From positions 2,916,001-2,980,000 of the forward strand of contig NC_045141.1 of NCBI RefSeq assembly GCF_008831285.2: a stretch of 64,000 bases of DNA, read 5' to 3'. The notes beneath the pieces were generated by a model. That model was not told the DNA's origin and ran no database searches. It saw only the letters and a program-made list of their open reading frames with translations. This document shows, piece by piece, positions 45,301-54,520 of this stretch. Position 1 is the first letter of the stretch; every line of letters begins with the position of its first letter. Made by a program: the position numbers and the translations under genes. Source of the stretch: Nymphaea colorata (Eukaryota; Streptophyta; Magnoliopsida; Nymphaeales; Nymphaeaceae).

Positions 45301-48300
45301 GAAGTTCCAAAATATGTGGAGTACTTCTGATTTGTGTTTCATAAAGTAAATCCAAGTGAAACGTGAGTAAGAGTCAATAAATAAGACATAATATCATGAA
45401 CGAGACATGGAATCAATAGGAGCTGGCCCCCAAACCCAAACATTAAAAAAACTAGTTTCAAAAGGTTTGGAAGCCCTTTGATTTATACTATGGAAAGGTA
45501 AAACATGACTCTTACAAAGTTCACAACTTGAACATTTTTTGACACTTGAAGTAGGAGGTAAACTTGATCTTGGAATAAGACTATCTGTGACAAGTTTTTC
45601 AATAAAATGTCGACCACAATGTCCCATCCAATTATGCCATAGATCAAATTCCAAAAATTGGTTAGAGCCCCTTACTTTTGATTTGAAATGGCAAGGACTT
45701 GGAACTGGAGACGCATCATGGGAAAGAGAAAATGTCTTCAATCCTATATCAAAGGTGGATGAATCTTTGGGTAGACATCCCTTGAAGACATACATATTCC
45801 CTTGACACTCCCTTTTAGCGAACATTTTCTTCGTTTGAAGGTCTTTGACATAGACAGAAGAAGGTGTGAATTCAAGAGAAAAGTTTGTATCATCAGTGAG
45901 TTTAGAAATGGATATGATATTCCTTTTTATATTGGGAGCAAAAACAACATTAGACAGTGATAAAGAGGAAAATGACAATGGAATATGTGCATTTCCAATG
46001 TGTACTGGGATGAGATTTTCCATCACCTATTATGATGCAATTTTTACCATAATGAGGAGATAAGTTAGTTAATTTACCAGCATTTCCTGTCACATGGGTA
46101 GCTGCACCTGAATCCAAGAACCATTCTCCTTGCTCATTTTGTTTTATAGTCATCTTGGAGAGTGCAGCCATCAATAGCTGCTGCATATCTTCGGCAGTGG
46201 ATTTAGAATTTTGTCCTCCTTTTTTGTAATCATGTCTAATGTCTTACCCTTTTGTTTTTATTTTGAGGATTAAACCAACATTGTGCCTTCATGTGCCCTT
46301 TCTTGTTACATTGGAAACAAATCGGTATTCTTCTTGCAGCATTTGGATGAGGCATGCCTTGGTTATTTGGTGTCGGTAGAATGCCATGACCACCATGATC
46401 AGAGTTCCCATGGTTCTGTCCAAATTTTACATTCATGGCCAACACATTTTGGGAGTTCCCTTGATTAGTTCTTTCCATGAATTTTTTTCATATTCATTTC
46501 GTGTTAGAGAAGTTTACTTTGTAACTCATTGAAGGAGGGCAAAACAGGAAGGGCTTCAAGAGCTGTAATAAAAACATGATAATCATGCCCAAGTCTACTT
46601 AAGGTTTGCTGCACCTTTTTTTTTATCAGAAATGTAATTTCCTAAGACAACTAGTTGGTCTGCTAGACAGCCCTAATACGTCCCAAATAATCCATGATAG
46701 ATGTTGAACTCTTGTTCAAACTCTGAAATTCTTTCTTTAAGTACATAATTTGTGCTTCTGATATTTGGGAAAAGGTATCAGCAAGAGTTTCCCATAATTC
46801 TTCCGCAGTACAGTCATCAAAAACTAAAAGTAGCACTTGTTGAGATAAAGTAGACAGAATATATGCAACCAGACTTTGGTCGCGTCTCATCCAAACAACA
46901 TGTTCAAGATTGCTGTTTTCTTAAACAGCAATGACCTCTCCTGCCTCATTTTTAATTTCCTGCATAATAGACTTTGGTCGAGCCTTTGTTGAACCATCGA
47001 GATGCCCAAAGAGGCCTTACTCCTTATAAAAGGCATGATCTGCCTTTTCCAAGTAAGATAATTTTCATGGTTGAGTTTTTCGGTAATAAGATGAGGAAGA
47101 AAATTTGAGGACATACCAGAATGCAAAAAGTTTTCCATGAAAGCAGAAAAAAGGGTATACAGGTAGAAGATGAGAGGAGAAACAGAGGACAAGATATAAC
47201 AAGATGTGCCCCTTGGTAAACAAGAAGAAAGCTTGTATAAAAGGACAAGAATTACACAAGAGAAAAGTAAATAGTCAAGATAGAGACAAGATGGGAAAAG
47301 AGTTCTAACCAGATCAGACCTATTTGGACATTCCTTTAGGTAGAGACAGTGAAACCTTGCTCTGATACCATGATAGAAATCTGGCACCAATATGTGTAAC
47401 TAAAAATCTGTATTCATACAGAAAGAGAGAATGAGACAGGGAGAGGCTGAGGAGAAGAGGCCGTGACCAAGATGGTCTACATGGCCCATATTTATAATAC
47501 TCAACAGTTACAATTGCTGAATCCTAAGAGACTCTTCAATCGCAGAATCCCGGGAGACTTCTCACATATCACAAGGACATAGAATCCCGCAACACAGTTT
47601 GTAAGAACGTAGAATACAAGGACATAGAATGACGTGAGACATTATTCAACGTGCTGGATTTTGGATCCAGATGGAAGATCCGAAAACCTTATTGTTTAAC
47701 AGAATCCACTTAAGACCATATAATTTACAAATCAAGGCTAGATAAAGCAATAAAAACTTGCTAAAATACATCAAACACAAAAATATACAAGGATGTTTTT
47801 AGAAACTTTTGCTACCTCAACACTTTGCTTCCCTAACCACGTGCCAATGAGACATTCCTCTTTATGCTCCCCAGGATATGTATACTGAAAAATATAGCAA
47901 TCTCCAGAATAAAACTTCAACTGCTCATTGGGTGGAATGAGTGTCTTGCTTTGATCATTTACTCGCCAAACCTTGAAACAGCAAAAGAGTTATTTGTAGA
48001 ATGAAGTGCAGCACTTATAACAATTACAAATGCACAAGGCAGCTAATGGAACATTTAATCACTACAAGACGATCAAGATTGCGGAGTAACAGTACCTGCA
48101 GATTTCCTGTACAATCAATGGATGCATGTTGCTCTTCTTTGACAGGAACGGCCTTCATTAGACCTTTGACATTAAGTCCTTGCCGTTTTAATAAAGCTGC
48201 AATGTCCATCAAGTGTAAAATATTATTTGAAAAGCAGATAAGGGAAACAACAATTAGAAGAGGAAAAAGATAAACAACAAAACAAGATGAAGGTCCATTA

Positions 48301-50391
48301 CCAGCAACTTTGCCTCGGCCATCGTCACATACAGTCACTTCAGTGGATAATGGCCAACTATCAAATTTTAATTGAAATACCACAGTCTCAAAGCCCTCAA
48401 TGACCCGAATTATGTGACCTTTCAGGCGTCCTGGACCAGCAATTACCTCCTGTATAACAAACATAATCACCAGATACAACAAAATAATGATAAATTGAAG
48501 AAATATTTTGATAAAATTAAAAAATAAAGGGATATGACTTACTTCTGCCACTGAACAAGCGGTCTTCCTTTCATCCAGAGAGGTACTTCTGCCCATCCAG
48601 ACAAAAAGTTCTACCCCACAATCTAGCAGGTAACATTTCATTGTCTTTAACAGTTGTCTAGTTAAAGACTTAGCCTCTACAGGCACTGCACACCCTTTCT
48701 CTATACTAAACAGACAAATGAAGTTATTATCAGAACATGTAAATGCCTGGTGGTTGACATCAAACACTAAGAAACAAAGAACAAATAAGAATAGTGTGTC
48801 AAATATGCTTACCATAACAACTTTGGTGGCAGTGGCTCAGTACTTGCATCCTCTTCTGCGGTCGCCTTTCTTGGAAGTGGGGCAAATCCACCAAACAAAC
48901 CCCAGAATTCTCCAGATTCAGGATCAGCCATCAATTTCCCATCCTCTATGTAAAAGGTATTTACATGAATCAAATGATTCTACATCATACAGAACTATAT
49001 CACATAGTAATCATTAGGGCACAAAAACAAATATATCCAACTTACCTACAGGAGCTACCTCACACTTTCCATCATGATAAGTAGCTTTGAGGTATTCAAC
49101 AACTTCAAGAGCCTTGGCCCTCTCCTGAATAGAAGAGGTGGAACCATTGAATTGGAAGATTTTTGATTTTGTATCCAGGATGAATACGTCTTCATGATTT
49201 AATGATGATCGAGCAAAAGGGACCTGATGAAATTAAATGTTCAGCGTTTCCTCAAGAAAATAAGAAAGAAACGAAGGTAAACAATAGATTCTCAGTATGA
49301 CTACTGAGGGATGAATGCTTGCCTCTTTCACATGAACAACATGTTTTCCTTTGGAAACAAATAGACGGGTTTCATTCTTTTTCTCTTCAACATGTTTGAA
49401 ACCTGAGGCCATTCCACCAGCTTGAGGTATAATACATGGCTTAAAGTAGGAGAGGAACTTTTCTGTTTCATAGCCTTGCACTTCTCTATATTGGACAGCA
49501 CGACCTCCCAATGCTGCATCTAGCTCTACAGTCTTTACTGCTGCGGTGCAAGCTTCATCCTATTTATGGAGTACATAAGAAAGAAGAGGAAATGAGTGAA
49601 TAGGAAATCGATGGCAAAGAAAGCAACAAGAAAGATATTTAGCAATTCACCTGGCTTGTATCTTTGCCTATCCAATAATGAATATCGTGTCGAAGGGCAC
49701 CAGATTTCAAAGAAGTTGTCTGTATAAAAGAGAAATGACTTAACACAGGTACCCAGCTAAAAAGTGTTAAGATATTAAGACATCGGGTGGAAGTCTTGAA
49801 GCAAATCACATGATCAGATACCTACAACTTTCCAACGAAACAACACCAGTGGTTGCACATATACATAGACAGCAAATATTAGAATGAATTACTAATCATG
49901 AATCTACACGTACGAGGCTTGGATTGAACTCAAATGGATATAATCAGATCTGAAAATTCAGGTGCAAATGAAAAGTGCCTTAGCTGGACCTTGCCATGTC
50001 AGATCCCCTAACAAGATTTGACATTTACATATGGCTATATAGAATCTCATCACTTGTTAGATATTGGGTTAGCTCATGCCTGAGCAGGGACGTGAAGTTG
50101 CCCAAACTATTTTGAGTTCAATTAATGTTGTTATTTGTTTTTTTGGAATACAGAAACTAAAAAGGTGTGTCCAATCACAACTCCAAACATTTACATTACT
50201 AGATATCGGCGCTTCGTCCCAAAAAAAAAAAGAGATGGAGAAAGATGTATCTGCTGAAAATCCACAATAAGGGTAAAGCAGGAAAAAGAACTTAAGCCAA
50301 ATGAAAGCTAGGTCACACAGGTGCAAGTGCTGGTGCAGCATTTTCAGAAAAAAAAGGTGTGGGGCACCCCGGCGGCTGAATATATATACAT

Positions 50392-50429
<38 letters not shown>

Positions 50430-52702
50430 AGGTGGATTTCTCCGGCCATCGGATGCAACAGCCTCTCACATACTTAGCCTAATGCAATCTGTAAGAGGCC
50501 CGGCTGGAGGATTTCACTTCAGATTGAATGGTGCAGCTTACTAATAAGCTCGTCTGATCCATCGTGATAGACAATTAAGAGAAAAACTAGGAAGAAAAGG
50601 TGATGCAGATTTTCATCACTTAGTATTAGTTCACACCTTTTTCTCCTTGTTTTCTCTCAACTGTCATTAAGATGGATCGGACAGCCCCCATGAGAGAGCT
50701 GGGTGGCTCTAGATAGCCAGAGTACACACACAATAAAACTAGCAATAAGATTGTCCACAAACAATAAAATAGCAATTAACAATTTGATTTTAATAATGAT
50801 TCAAAAAAAGAAATCAAATAGTTTGCTGCCACAGACGCACGTTGACTGGGGTTTGACAGCCTTTTTGTGGAGTATGTGTTACTTAGAATAAAAGTAATTA
50901 AAGCTTGTTAATGGAAATATACATCCTTCAAGTGAAACTCCCAGAACAGCACAGTAGATAAAGACCCACTACTGAAAACAACTCTTTGGTAGGTGAAACT
51001 GAAGCAGTTATGTAAAATAGAACAGATAAATGCCAGCATCAGGAGGGGACCAAAATCTAAATCTAGGAAAAGCTTGTGAATTGTCTGCACAAGTAAATTA
51101 CTTGCATTCTTGTGGCATAATGCATTGTGAGAATAAGCACCACATCAGAGTAACCCTCCTATAACTAGCGAGCTAGTGTGATTAATTACACCAGCTGTCA
51201 TGCCAAGAAAACAGAGAAATGCTCATGCCCAGAGGCACGTCACGAGAACCTTTGCAGAGTAAAGCCCCAGGATGGAACTCAAACATAGGCAGTGGCATAA
51301 CGTGCCCATTTAATCCGGAGAAGACAATTTTGCACCCACAAAACAAGGAAAAAAGACAAAAAACTTAGACCAGGAACTTCTTACAGATTGGAAATATGAA
51401 AGATACATGTAACTTGCAGGGATGCATTCACCTTTACAAGGAAGATACAGTACAAGATATGTTAAGCTCATGGCATCTATACAACAAGCATAACTCACCT
51501 TCAAGATGACATAAGAGTCTCCAGTAAAAAATTTTCCATGTGAAGATGCTGGGACAAGAACAGGTCGAAAATTTTCAATGCGCCAAATCTCAATACCTCT
51601 AATAAATGTTAAGGTATATGACTGATAAGGTAAAATATAATAATCAAGCAATAAACAATACTATGTCAGCTGCAAGGCCAAACTGGAAGTACAAGATTCA
51701 CAGGAAAGAGGCTAGCATTCCATTGATTTGTCAGACCTCCATGGCTCCAAATTTGTGAGATGCCTCCAATAGGAAAACCTATCGACAAACATATATTCCT
51801 ATAAACATGTCGTTGCACACTGAAATTTTAGAAGGCTGACTCGCGTGAGCAGAATTGCTGAGCATCTGCAATGCCTCATCATAGAAAATGTGTGTAAACA
51901 ACAACTAGGAGAAAAATTAACAATGCAGGTAATAAGAATGTTGGGAATTAGTGCACAAGAGGAAATTGTAGCCTGAAGATCAAGATCATTTTGGTATATG
52001 CGAGCAGAGATTATGGATTTATTGGACATTCAACAAAAACTGAATTTGCCTTTTCAATGCTCAAAGAATTGGTGTCGTACTTTCACCTGTTCAGGAAAAA
52101 ACTACAATGCATTTCTTATATCTAAAAATTGGTAAATGTGAAGATGATATATGAGCTATTATTTGCTGTGCAACAATTTCTTTATTTCCTTCTTTCCTAG
52201 CATCTGCAGCCCCATCCAAGAGATCCTTTTCCACCTCAACCCGCTTTGCAGTCTGAAAAAACACTAAATTGCTAAGACTTCGTATCTCCATGATGTATGC
52301 ATTGAATAGTCAGTAAATGTCCAATCCTCAGACTCACAGACATCCTTTACAGAGGAAATATTAATCGACCAGAATTTGCTGCACAGACAAATGAACCAAG
52401 TCTTCAGCTAACTCCAAAATTTCAACAGTTGCTCGGATTCAGTTTGACCTAAATCTTACCAAGTTCAAAACTCCTGAATGAACTGCGTCTTCCAGGTACA
52501 AAACAAAGCAAGCATGTAACAAAAAGATGGCAAACCATGATCAAATGACCACTAATTTGTCAACAAAAAGACATGGCCTTGCTAGTTAAAATGTGAAGAT
52601 CTCCATCAACAGCTTAGGTCAGGAAAGAATTCTCCAGTAAGGATACGCTTTCTGTCCAGCACCCTGGAAAGCAGGATCCAAATCTCTCATTGAAACTGAC
52701 AT
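31546..52702 (-). CDS. Plant villin (VLN2/VLN3 type), 22 coding exons, 962 aa
   Basis: Actin-filament bundling, capping and severing protein of the cytosol, Ca-responsive in this family. Coding exons (minus strand, 5' to 3'): 52647-52702, 51499-51598, 49651-49719, 49323-49559, 49046-49223, 48813-48945, 48543-48705, 48302-48449, 48096-48196, 47816-47971, 39930-39998, 39776-39844, 39543-39680, 37775-37903, 37280-37427, 37130-37140, 36854-36994, 36569-36694, 36371-36436, 32036-32357, 31736-31950, 31546-31659. Phases all agree: 2,889 bp with stop and no internal stop. The start [12 protein letters not shown] is the conserved villin N-terminus. Six gelsolin repeats cover about residues 25-720 ([41 protein letters not shown]). 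A linker with [16 protein letters not shown] follows, then a headpiece at about 926-962 ending [17 protein letters not shown], with the basic actin-binding KWRQNK. Length fits VLN2/3 (about 960-980). One intron has a GC donor. Introns hold several transposons, yet every exon is clean, so I infer a working gene. Confidence 0.95.
33672..35895 (+). pseudogene. hAT transposase (BED finger, DUF659, dimerisation region), broken
   Basis: Starts at an ATG with a lysine-rich head ([14 protein letters not shown]). A BED-type zinc finger remnant with CAYC lies at about 33,890. The DUF659 domain (about 34,250-34,890) holds [10 protein letters not shown] near 34,399, [15 protein letters not shown] near 34,628 and AETRFAS near 34,840. 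The hAT C-terminal dimerisation region has [10 protein letters not shown] and [11 protein letters not shown] (about 35,420-35,495), and the end has an acidic tail. A frame change at the zinc finger (about 33,830-34,000), a stop at 34,239 and more stops after 34,900 make it inactive. Not all breaks need be coding: an intron may lie at about 35,650-35,760. Confidence 0.85.
36118..36153. repeat. TA microsatellite in the hAT 3' end
   Basis: A run of about 16 TA units, interrupted once by 'tc', lies about 80-110 bp inside the right end of the hAT element. The same placement is seen in the hAT fragments at 39,249 and 50,308. Confidence 0.85.
37130..37140 (-). CDS. 11-bp microexon of the villin gene
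   Basis: The preceding exon ends with a lone G after HFSK and the following one starts VTEIYNFSQ. Plant villins have GNLK between these. The only sequence supplying it is GAAATTTAAAG at 37,130-37,140, with an AG before it (gatgcag) and a GT after it (gttggt), completing G-N-L-K in frame. Flanking introns are 139 and 135 bp. Skipping it would shift the frame. Confidence 0.85.
38034..38256 (-). other. Exon-like open segment inside a villin intron, unknown
   Basis: A 74-codon open segment between an AG acceptor (minus strand, tccttag) and a GT donor (cttgag|gttctt). It encodes protein-like text including [39 protein letters not shown] and [17 protein letters not shown]. It is not villin: the flanking villin exons join in phase without it, and including it (223 bp) would break the frame. 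It may be a captured fragment of another gene or part of an unseen mobile element. I do not recognise the family. Confidence 0.4.
38374..38866 (+). mobile_element. Solo LTR, probably Ty1/copia (493 bp)
   Basis: Begins TGTTAGAAATTAAGG and ends GATTTACA, flanked by the 5-bp duplication GCTTG (38,369-38,373 and 38,867-38,871). It has a TATA box (ctctataaataagg, near 38,671) and an AATATATTTGG-type poly(A) region downstream, so the promoter points right, opposite to villin. An inverted repeat around ccaacggctagatttctagccgttgg lies upstream of the TATA box. A solo LTR with a target duplication forms by recombination between the LTRs of a full element. Confidence 0.85.
39249..39384. mobile_element. 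hAT terminal fragment with AT tail
   Basis: Begins TATGTCACATAGGTGTGGGA, like the end of the hAT elements at 41,896 and 62,151. GC-rich subterminal DNA (gatgcgagtgcgg, ggtgccgaagcgg) follows, then a tail of TAT and TA repeats. The other terminus is not visible, so the copy is truncated at the microsatellite. It lies in a villin intron, 159 bp before the exon at 39,543. Confidence 0.65.
40168..40586 (+). mobile_element. TRIM-like miniature LTR element
   Basis: Two diverged direct repeats, 40,168-40,339 (TGTAATACCCTGAAAC to TTGTTACA) and 40,396-40,586 (ending ATTGTTATA), share 'tagtcatg(c/t)atctaa', 'gttggc(c/t)aagtgata', 'gattgtcc' and 'ccagaagccc/aggagccc'. Just after the first is gttagtatcaaagcc, a mutated form of the TGGTATCAGAGC primer site. 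The interior is only about 56 bp and noncoding. These are TRIM features. No target duplication was found. It sits in the same villin intron as the Copia element. Confidence 0.6.
41163..41501 (-). repeat. Copia 3' LTR (339 bp)
   Basis: On the plus strand it runs from TGATAGAAATCTGG to TTGTTTAACA, so on the element's strand it begins TGTTAAACAA and ends TCTATCA. It carries a short extra segment near 41,215 (aagttaga) that is absent from the 5' copy. Confidence 0.93.
41502..41512 (-). other. Copia polypurine tract
   Basis: On the minus strand it reads TTGAGGGAGGG, directly before the 3' LTR. Confidence 0.8.
41896..43219. mobile_element. Non-autonomous hAT element nested in the Copia element
   Basis: Ends CTATGATACACGGGTACGG and the complement of CCCGTACCTATGTGACATAG. 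Both sides carry the exact 8-bp duplication AAGATACC (41,888-41,895 and 43,220-43,227), diagnostic for a hAT insertion. It is 1,324 bp with no transposase. Subterminal regions are rich in GTACGG/CCGTAC repeats, and the core has a GC-rich 40-bp tandem repeat. Terminal likeness to the 32,464 element (CTATGTCAC) suggests that its transposase, or a relative, mobilised it. It splits the Copia RNase H coding region, so it is younger than the Copia insertion. Confidence 0.92.
42162..42263. repeat. GC-rich 40-bp tandem repeat
   Basis: About two and a half copies of a 40-bp unit containing 'ggcagcggcgactggcgacg' and 'acttccggcgagtgtgc', the first two nearly identical. Inside the nested hAT element. 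The base composition is far above that of its surroundings. Confidence 0.85.
47359..47370 (-). other. Copia primer-binding site (initiator tRNA-Met)
   Basis: On the minus strand it reads TGGTATCAGAGC, immediately after the 5' LTR. Confidence 0.92.
47371..47701 (-). repeat. Copia 5' LTR (331 bp)
   Basis: Same ends as the 41,163 copy. Because the element is on the minus strand, this right-hand LTR is the promoter copy and points left, the same direction as villin transcription. It ends 114 bp from the villin exon at 47,816-47,971. Confidence 0.93.
49224..49322 (-). other. Villin intron with GC donor (GC-AG)
   Basis: The exon ends ..gtgaaagag (HVKE) and the next letters are gcaagc, so the donor is GC. 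The acceptor ends tttcatcag before GTCCCTTTTGCTCG (VPFARSS). The joined [13 protein letters not shown] matches conserved villin sequence exactly. No GT donor nearby keeps the frame. Intron length is 99 bp. Confidence 0.85.
49720..51498 (-). other. Villin intron with no gene
   Basis: A 1.8-kb intron between exons 51,499-51,598 and 49,651-49,719. It contains the hAT-like fragment at 50,308-50,425, and otherwise AT-rich DNA with no frame of interest. Confidence 0.7.
50308..50425. mobile_element. hAT-like terminal fragment with TA microsatellite
   Basis: Begins CTAGGTCACACAGGTGCAAG, a diverged hAT terminus. GC-rich subterminal DNA (gtgctggtgcag, gcaccccggcgg) follows, then a TA microsatellite at 50,384-50,425. 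It has the same layout as the fragment at 39,249. No partner terminus or duplication was found. Confidence 0.5.
51599..52646 (-). other. First coding-region intron of villin, no gene
   Basis: A 1.05-kb intron between the start-codon exon and the exon at 51,499-51,598. Short chance frames only. Confidence 0.7.
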
Positions 52703-52768
52703 AGTGGTCTTTGCCTTCAGAGATGCACTTCCACTCAATCTAGACCAGAAGGGAGAAATGGAGGCACC
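52703..52768 (-). other. Villin 5' UTR segment of the start-codon exon
   Basis: An AG acceptor (tatattccag) at 52,769-52,770 precedes 66 bases of leader and then the ATG at 52,700-52,702. This points to an intron in the 5' UTR, as in many plant villin and actin-related genes. Confidence 0.55.
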
Positions 52769-54256
52769 CTGGAATATAAAATTTACACCATGAGTGAGGT
52801 CACAGCACAACAGCTTCCAGAAGTTGAATTTTGACTAGATAAATTTGTATTAATGTTTAAGCAGCTCAATACAAGTGGCTAATGAATAGTCCTAAATTGT
52901 TGAATACTCCCAAGTACAAAGAACACCCAGCCACAAGCCAATAAAACTACTAAAGGTAAATAGCATTTATCTGCGTTATTGTCGAAGCAAAGACAAGGTT
53001 GAGATCTGAAATATAATCTGGAAGCTCTTCTCCATGGAAAGTAGTTTGGGGATGACCCTGGCATTTTCTGGATCTAGGAGTGACTGCCAAAGCCTACTCA
53101 AAAGATACACCCTACTGATTTTATGCCTTATTATCAAACACTAGCTGACCGCTCTAAAAATTTTACATGAATGTGCTTGACATAAAACATGTAAAACATG
53201 TATAAACAGCAGCCACTGCTTTCTTCCCTCAGAAGAGAGTATTGACATGCAAGCAAATATGATACAATCCATTTTCAAACATGCCCCCAATACTCAAAAT
53301 CTACGGCATTTTAACAATCATGTGCTCGGTGCCACAATGGCACCGTGACCTTCGGTAAGTACAATCCCTAGTAATGAAACGTTATTTTAAGAGTCTACAA
53401 GGGCGATTTGCAGCGCTGTTTTTTTATCTTGAAGAACATAATGCAGCAGAACTAATAGATGGCACCGGCAATTCATCAATCTAAATCACCAAAATATGTC
53501 ATGAAATACCCATTTTCCTATCATTTCTTGTTTTGGTGGTCGTGATCAGAATGAAAACGGCAGTTCATAAAATAATCAAAATCTAATAGACAATTAGAAT
53601 GACAAATCGTGGAGTGCTGAAGAAATAGAAGTTAATACCACAAGCTAAAGAATCCTCAGTTTTTGCTTTGGATTCGACATGCATGAACAAGGAGGCCTCT
53701 TGCGCTCCCATTCATGAAACGGAGTCCGACAAAAAAAATCGTTAAAATAAAGAAAAACACCTAAAATTTTGAAAAGATTGCTAACTAATATGTAATTTAA
53801 TTGATTCTCATCGAACTTCACACCTTAGCTCGGGAAATTGTTTAGCACCGTTCCAGGGTCAACAGAAAATTCAGCAGCGCGTTCATTTGAAGTAAATTAG
53901 TTTATAACCTGCCTATGACAGGAAAAAGGAAATCAAAAAGTATAACATTAAATTCACTCAGATCTGTTCATCACCTTCATGACTAAAACAGAATGGTTAG
54001 TCTCAAAGCTGAACAAAAAGGGGGCAAACGGGATCAACACATCAAACACAGGTCCCGATCAAGAATGAAAACTCTATTTGATCCCTCCTCAATCAAGGAG
54101 AGAAACGAGGACCAACAAAACCTCCCAGAACACCCAAACCCCTTATACTTCACCAGCATACGCGGTATCACCAAGAACAACCAAATTCCATCGTCCGCTA
54201 CCAAATTTGGAAAAAACACCAACAAAATTTATGAAGGAAACAGAAGGGAATAGCAC

Positions 54257-54420
54257 CTGTCGTTTCTCGTCTCAAATCGCTGACCTACCGCCACGATGTC
54301 CACACGAATCCGACGAAGCAAACTCGCCAGTGAATTCAACGATCCTTTACGCATACCCCAAAACCAAATAAATTTTAATAAGAAAAAATCGGAATAAATA
54401 TTTAAATCCACCAGAATGCC
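54257..54420 (-). other. Candidate noncoding first exon of villin
   Basis: A donor-like acag|gtgcta at 54,256-54,257 ends a leader-like stretch. The 5' boundary is a guess from the TATA-like site upstream. It implies a leader intron of about 1.5 kb (52,769-54,256), in which I see no gene. Only transcript data would fix it. Confidence 0.35.
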
Positions 54421-54520
54421 CTCGATTGTCTATCTTCTATAGATAGAGAGGAGAGAGAGAGGCGTGCATGTCACTAAGCCAACCAAAGGGCCCAGGTGAT
54501 GAACTGTAATGGACTGTAAC
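54421..54520 (-). promoter_or_regulatory. Candidate villin core promoter
   Basis: On the minus strand a CT-rich tract (cctctctctctcctctct) is followed by atctatagaag, a weak TATA-like site. CT-rich initiator regions are common in plant promoters. Position relative to the candidate first exon is the main support. Confidence 0.3.

Larger units (their letters stand above)
41505..47138 (-). pseudogene. Copia gag-pol polyprotein, broken
   Basis: The likely start ATG is at 47,138. Gag remnants follow ([11 protein letters not shown]; then [19 protein letters not shown] near 46,760), with a zinc knuckle [14 protein letters not shown] near 46,300. Next come the protease motif [10 protein letters not shown] near 46,110, the GAG-pre-integrase region (LWHNWMGH) near 45,640, and the integrase with NGVVE near 45,155 and [15 protein letters not shown] near 45,065. 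RT remnants include VFMEQPPGF near 43,990 and the catalytic YVDDIIIT near 43,795. RNase H starts at 43,290 (TYTDAD), is cut by the hAT element, and resumes at 41,895-41,505 ([21 protein letters not shown]). Several stops and frameshifts, plus the hAT insertion, make it non-coding. Confidence 0.9.
41163..47701 (-). mobile_element. Ty1/copia LTR retrotransposon in a villin intron, with nested hAT
   Basis: LTRs at 47,371-47,701 (5') and 41,163-41,501 (3'), target duplication GAATC at 41,158-41,162 and 47,702-47,706, primer site for initiator tRNA-Met at 47,359-47,370, and a purine tract at 41,502-41,512. Without the 1,324-bp hAT insertion and its extra 8 bp it is about 5.2 kb, normal for Copia. 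It lies in the same orientation as villin, in the 7.8-kb intron between exons 47,816-47,971 and 39,930-39,998. Coding DNA is degenerate. The LTRs differ by roughly twenty substitutions plus an 8-bp indel, judged by eye, so it is older than the Tekay-like element. Confidence 0.95.
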
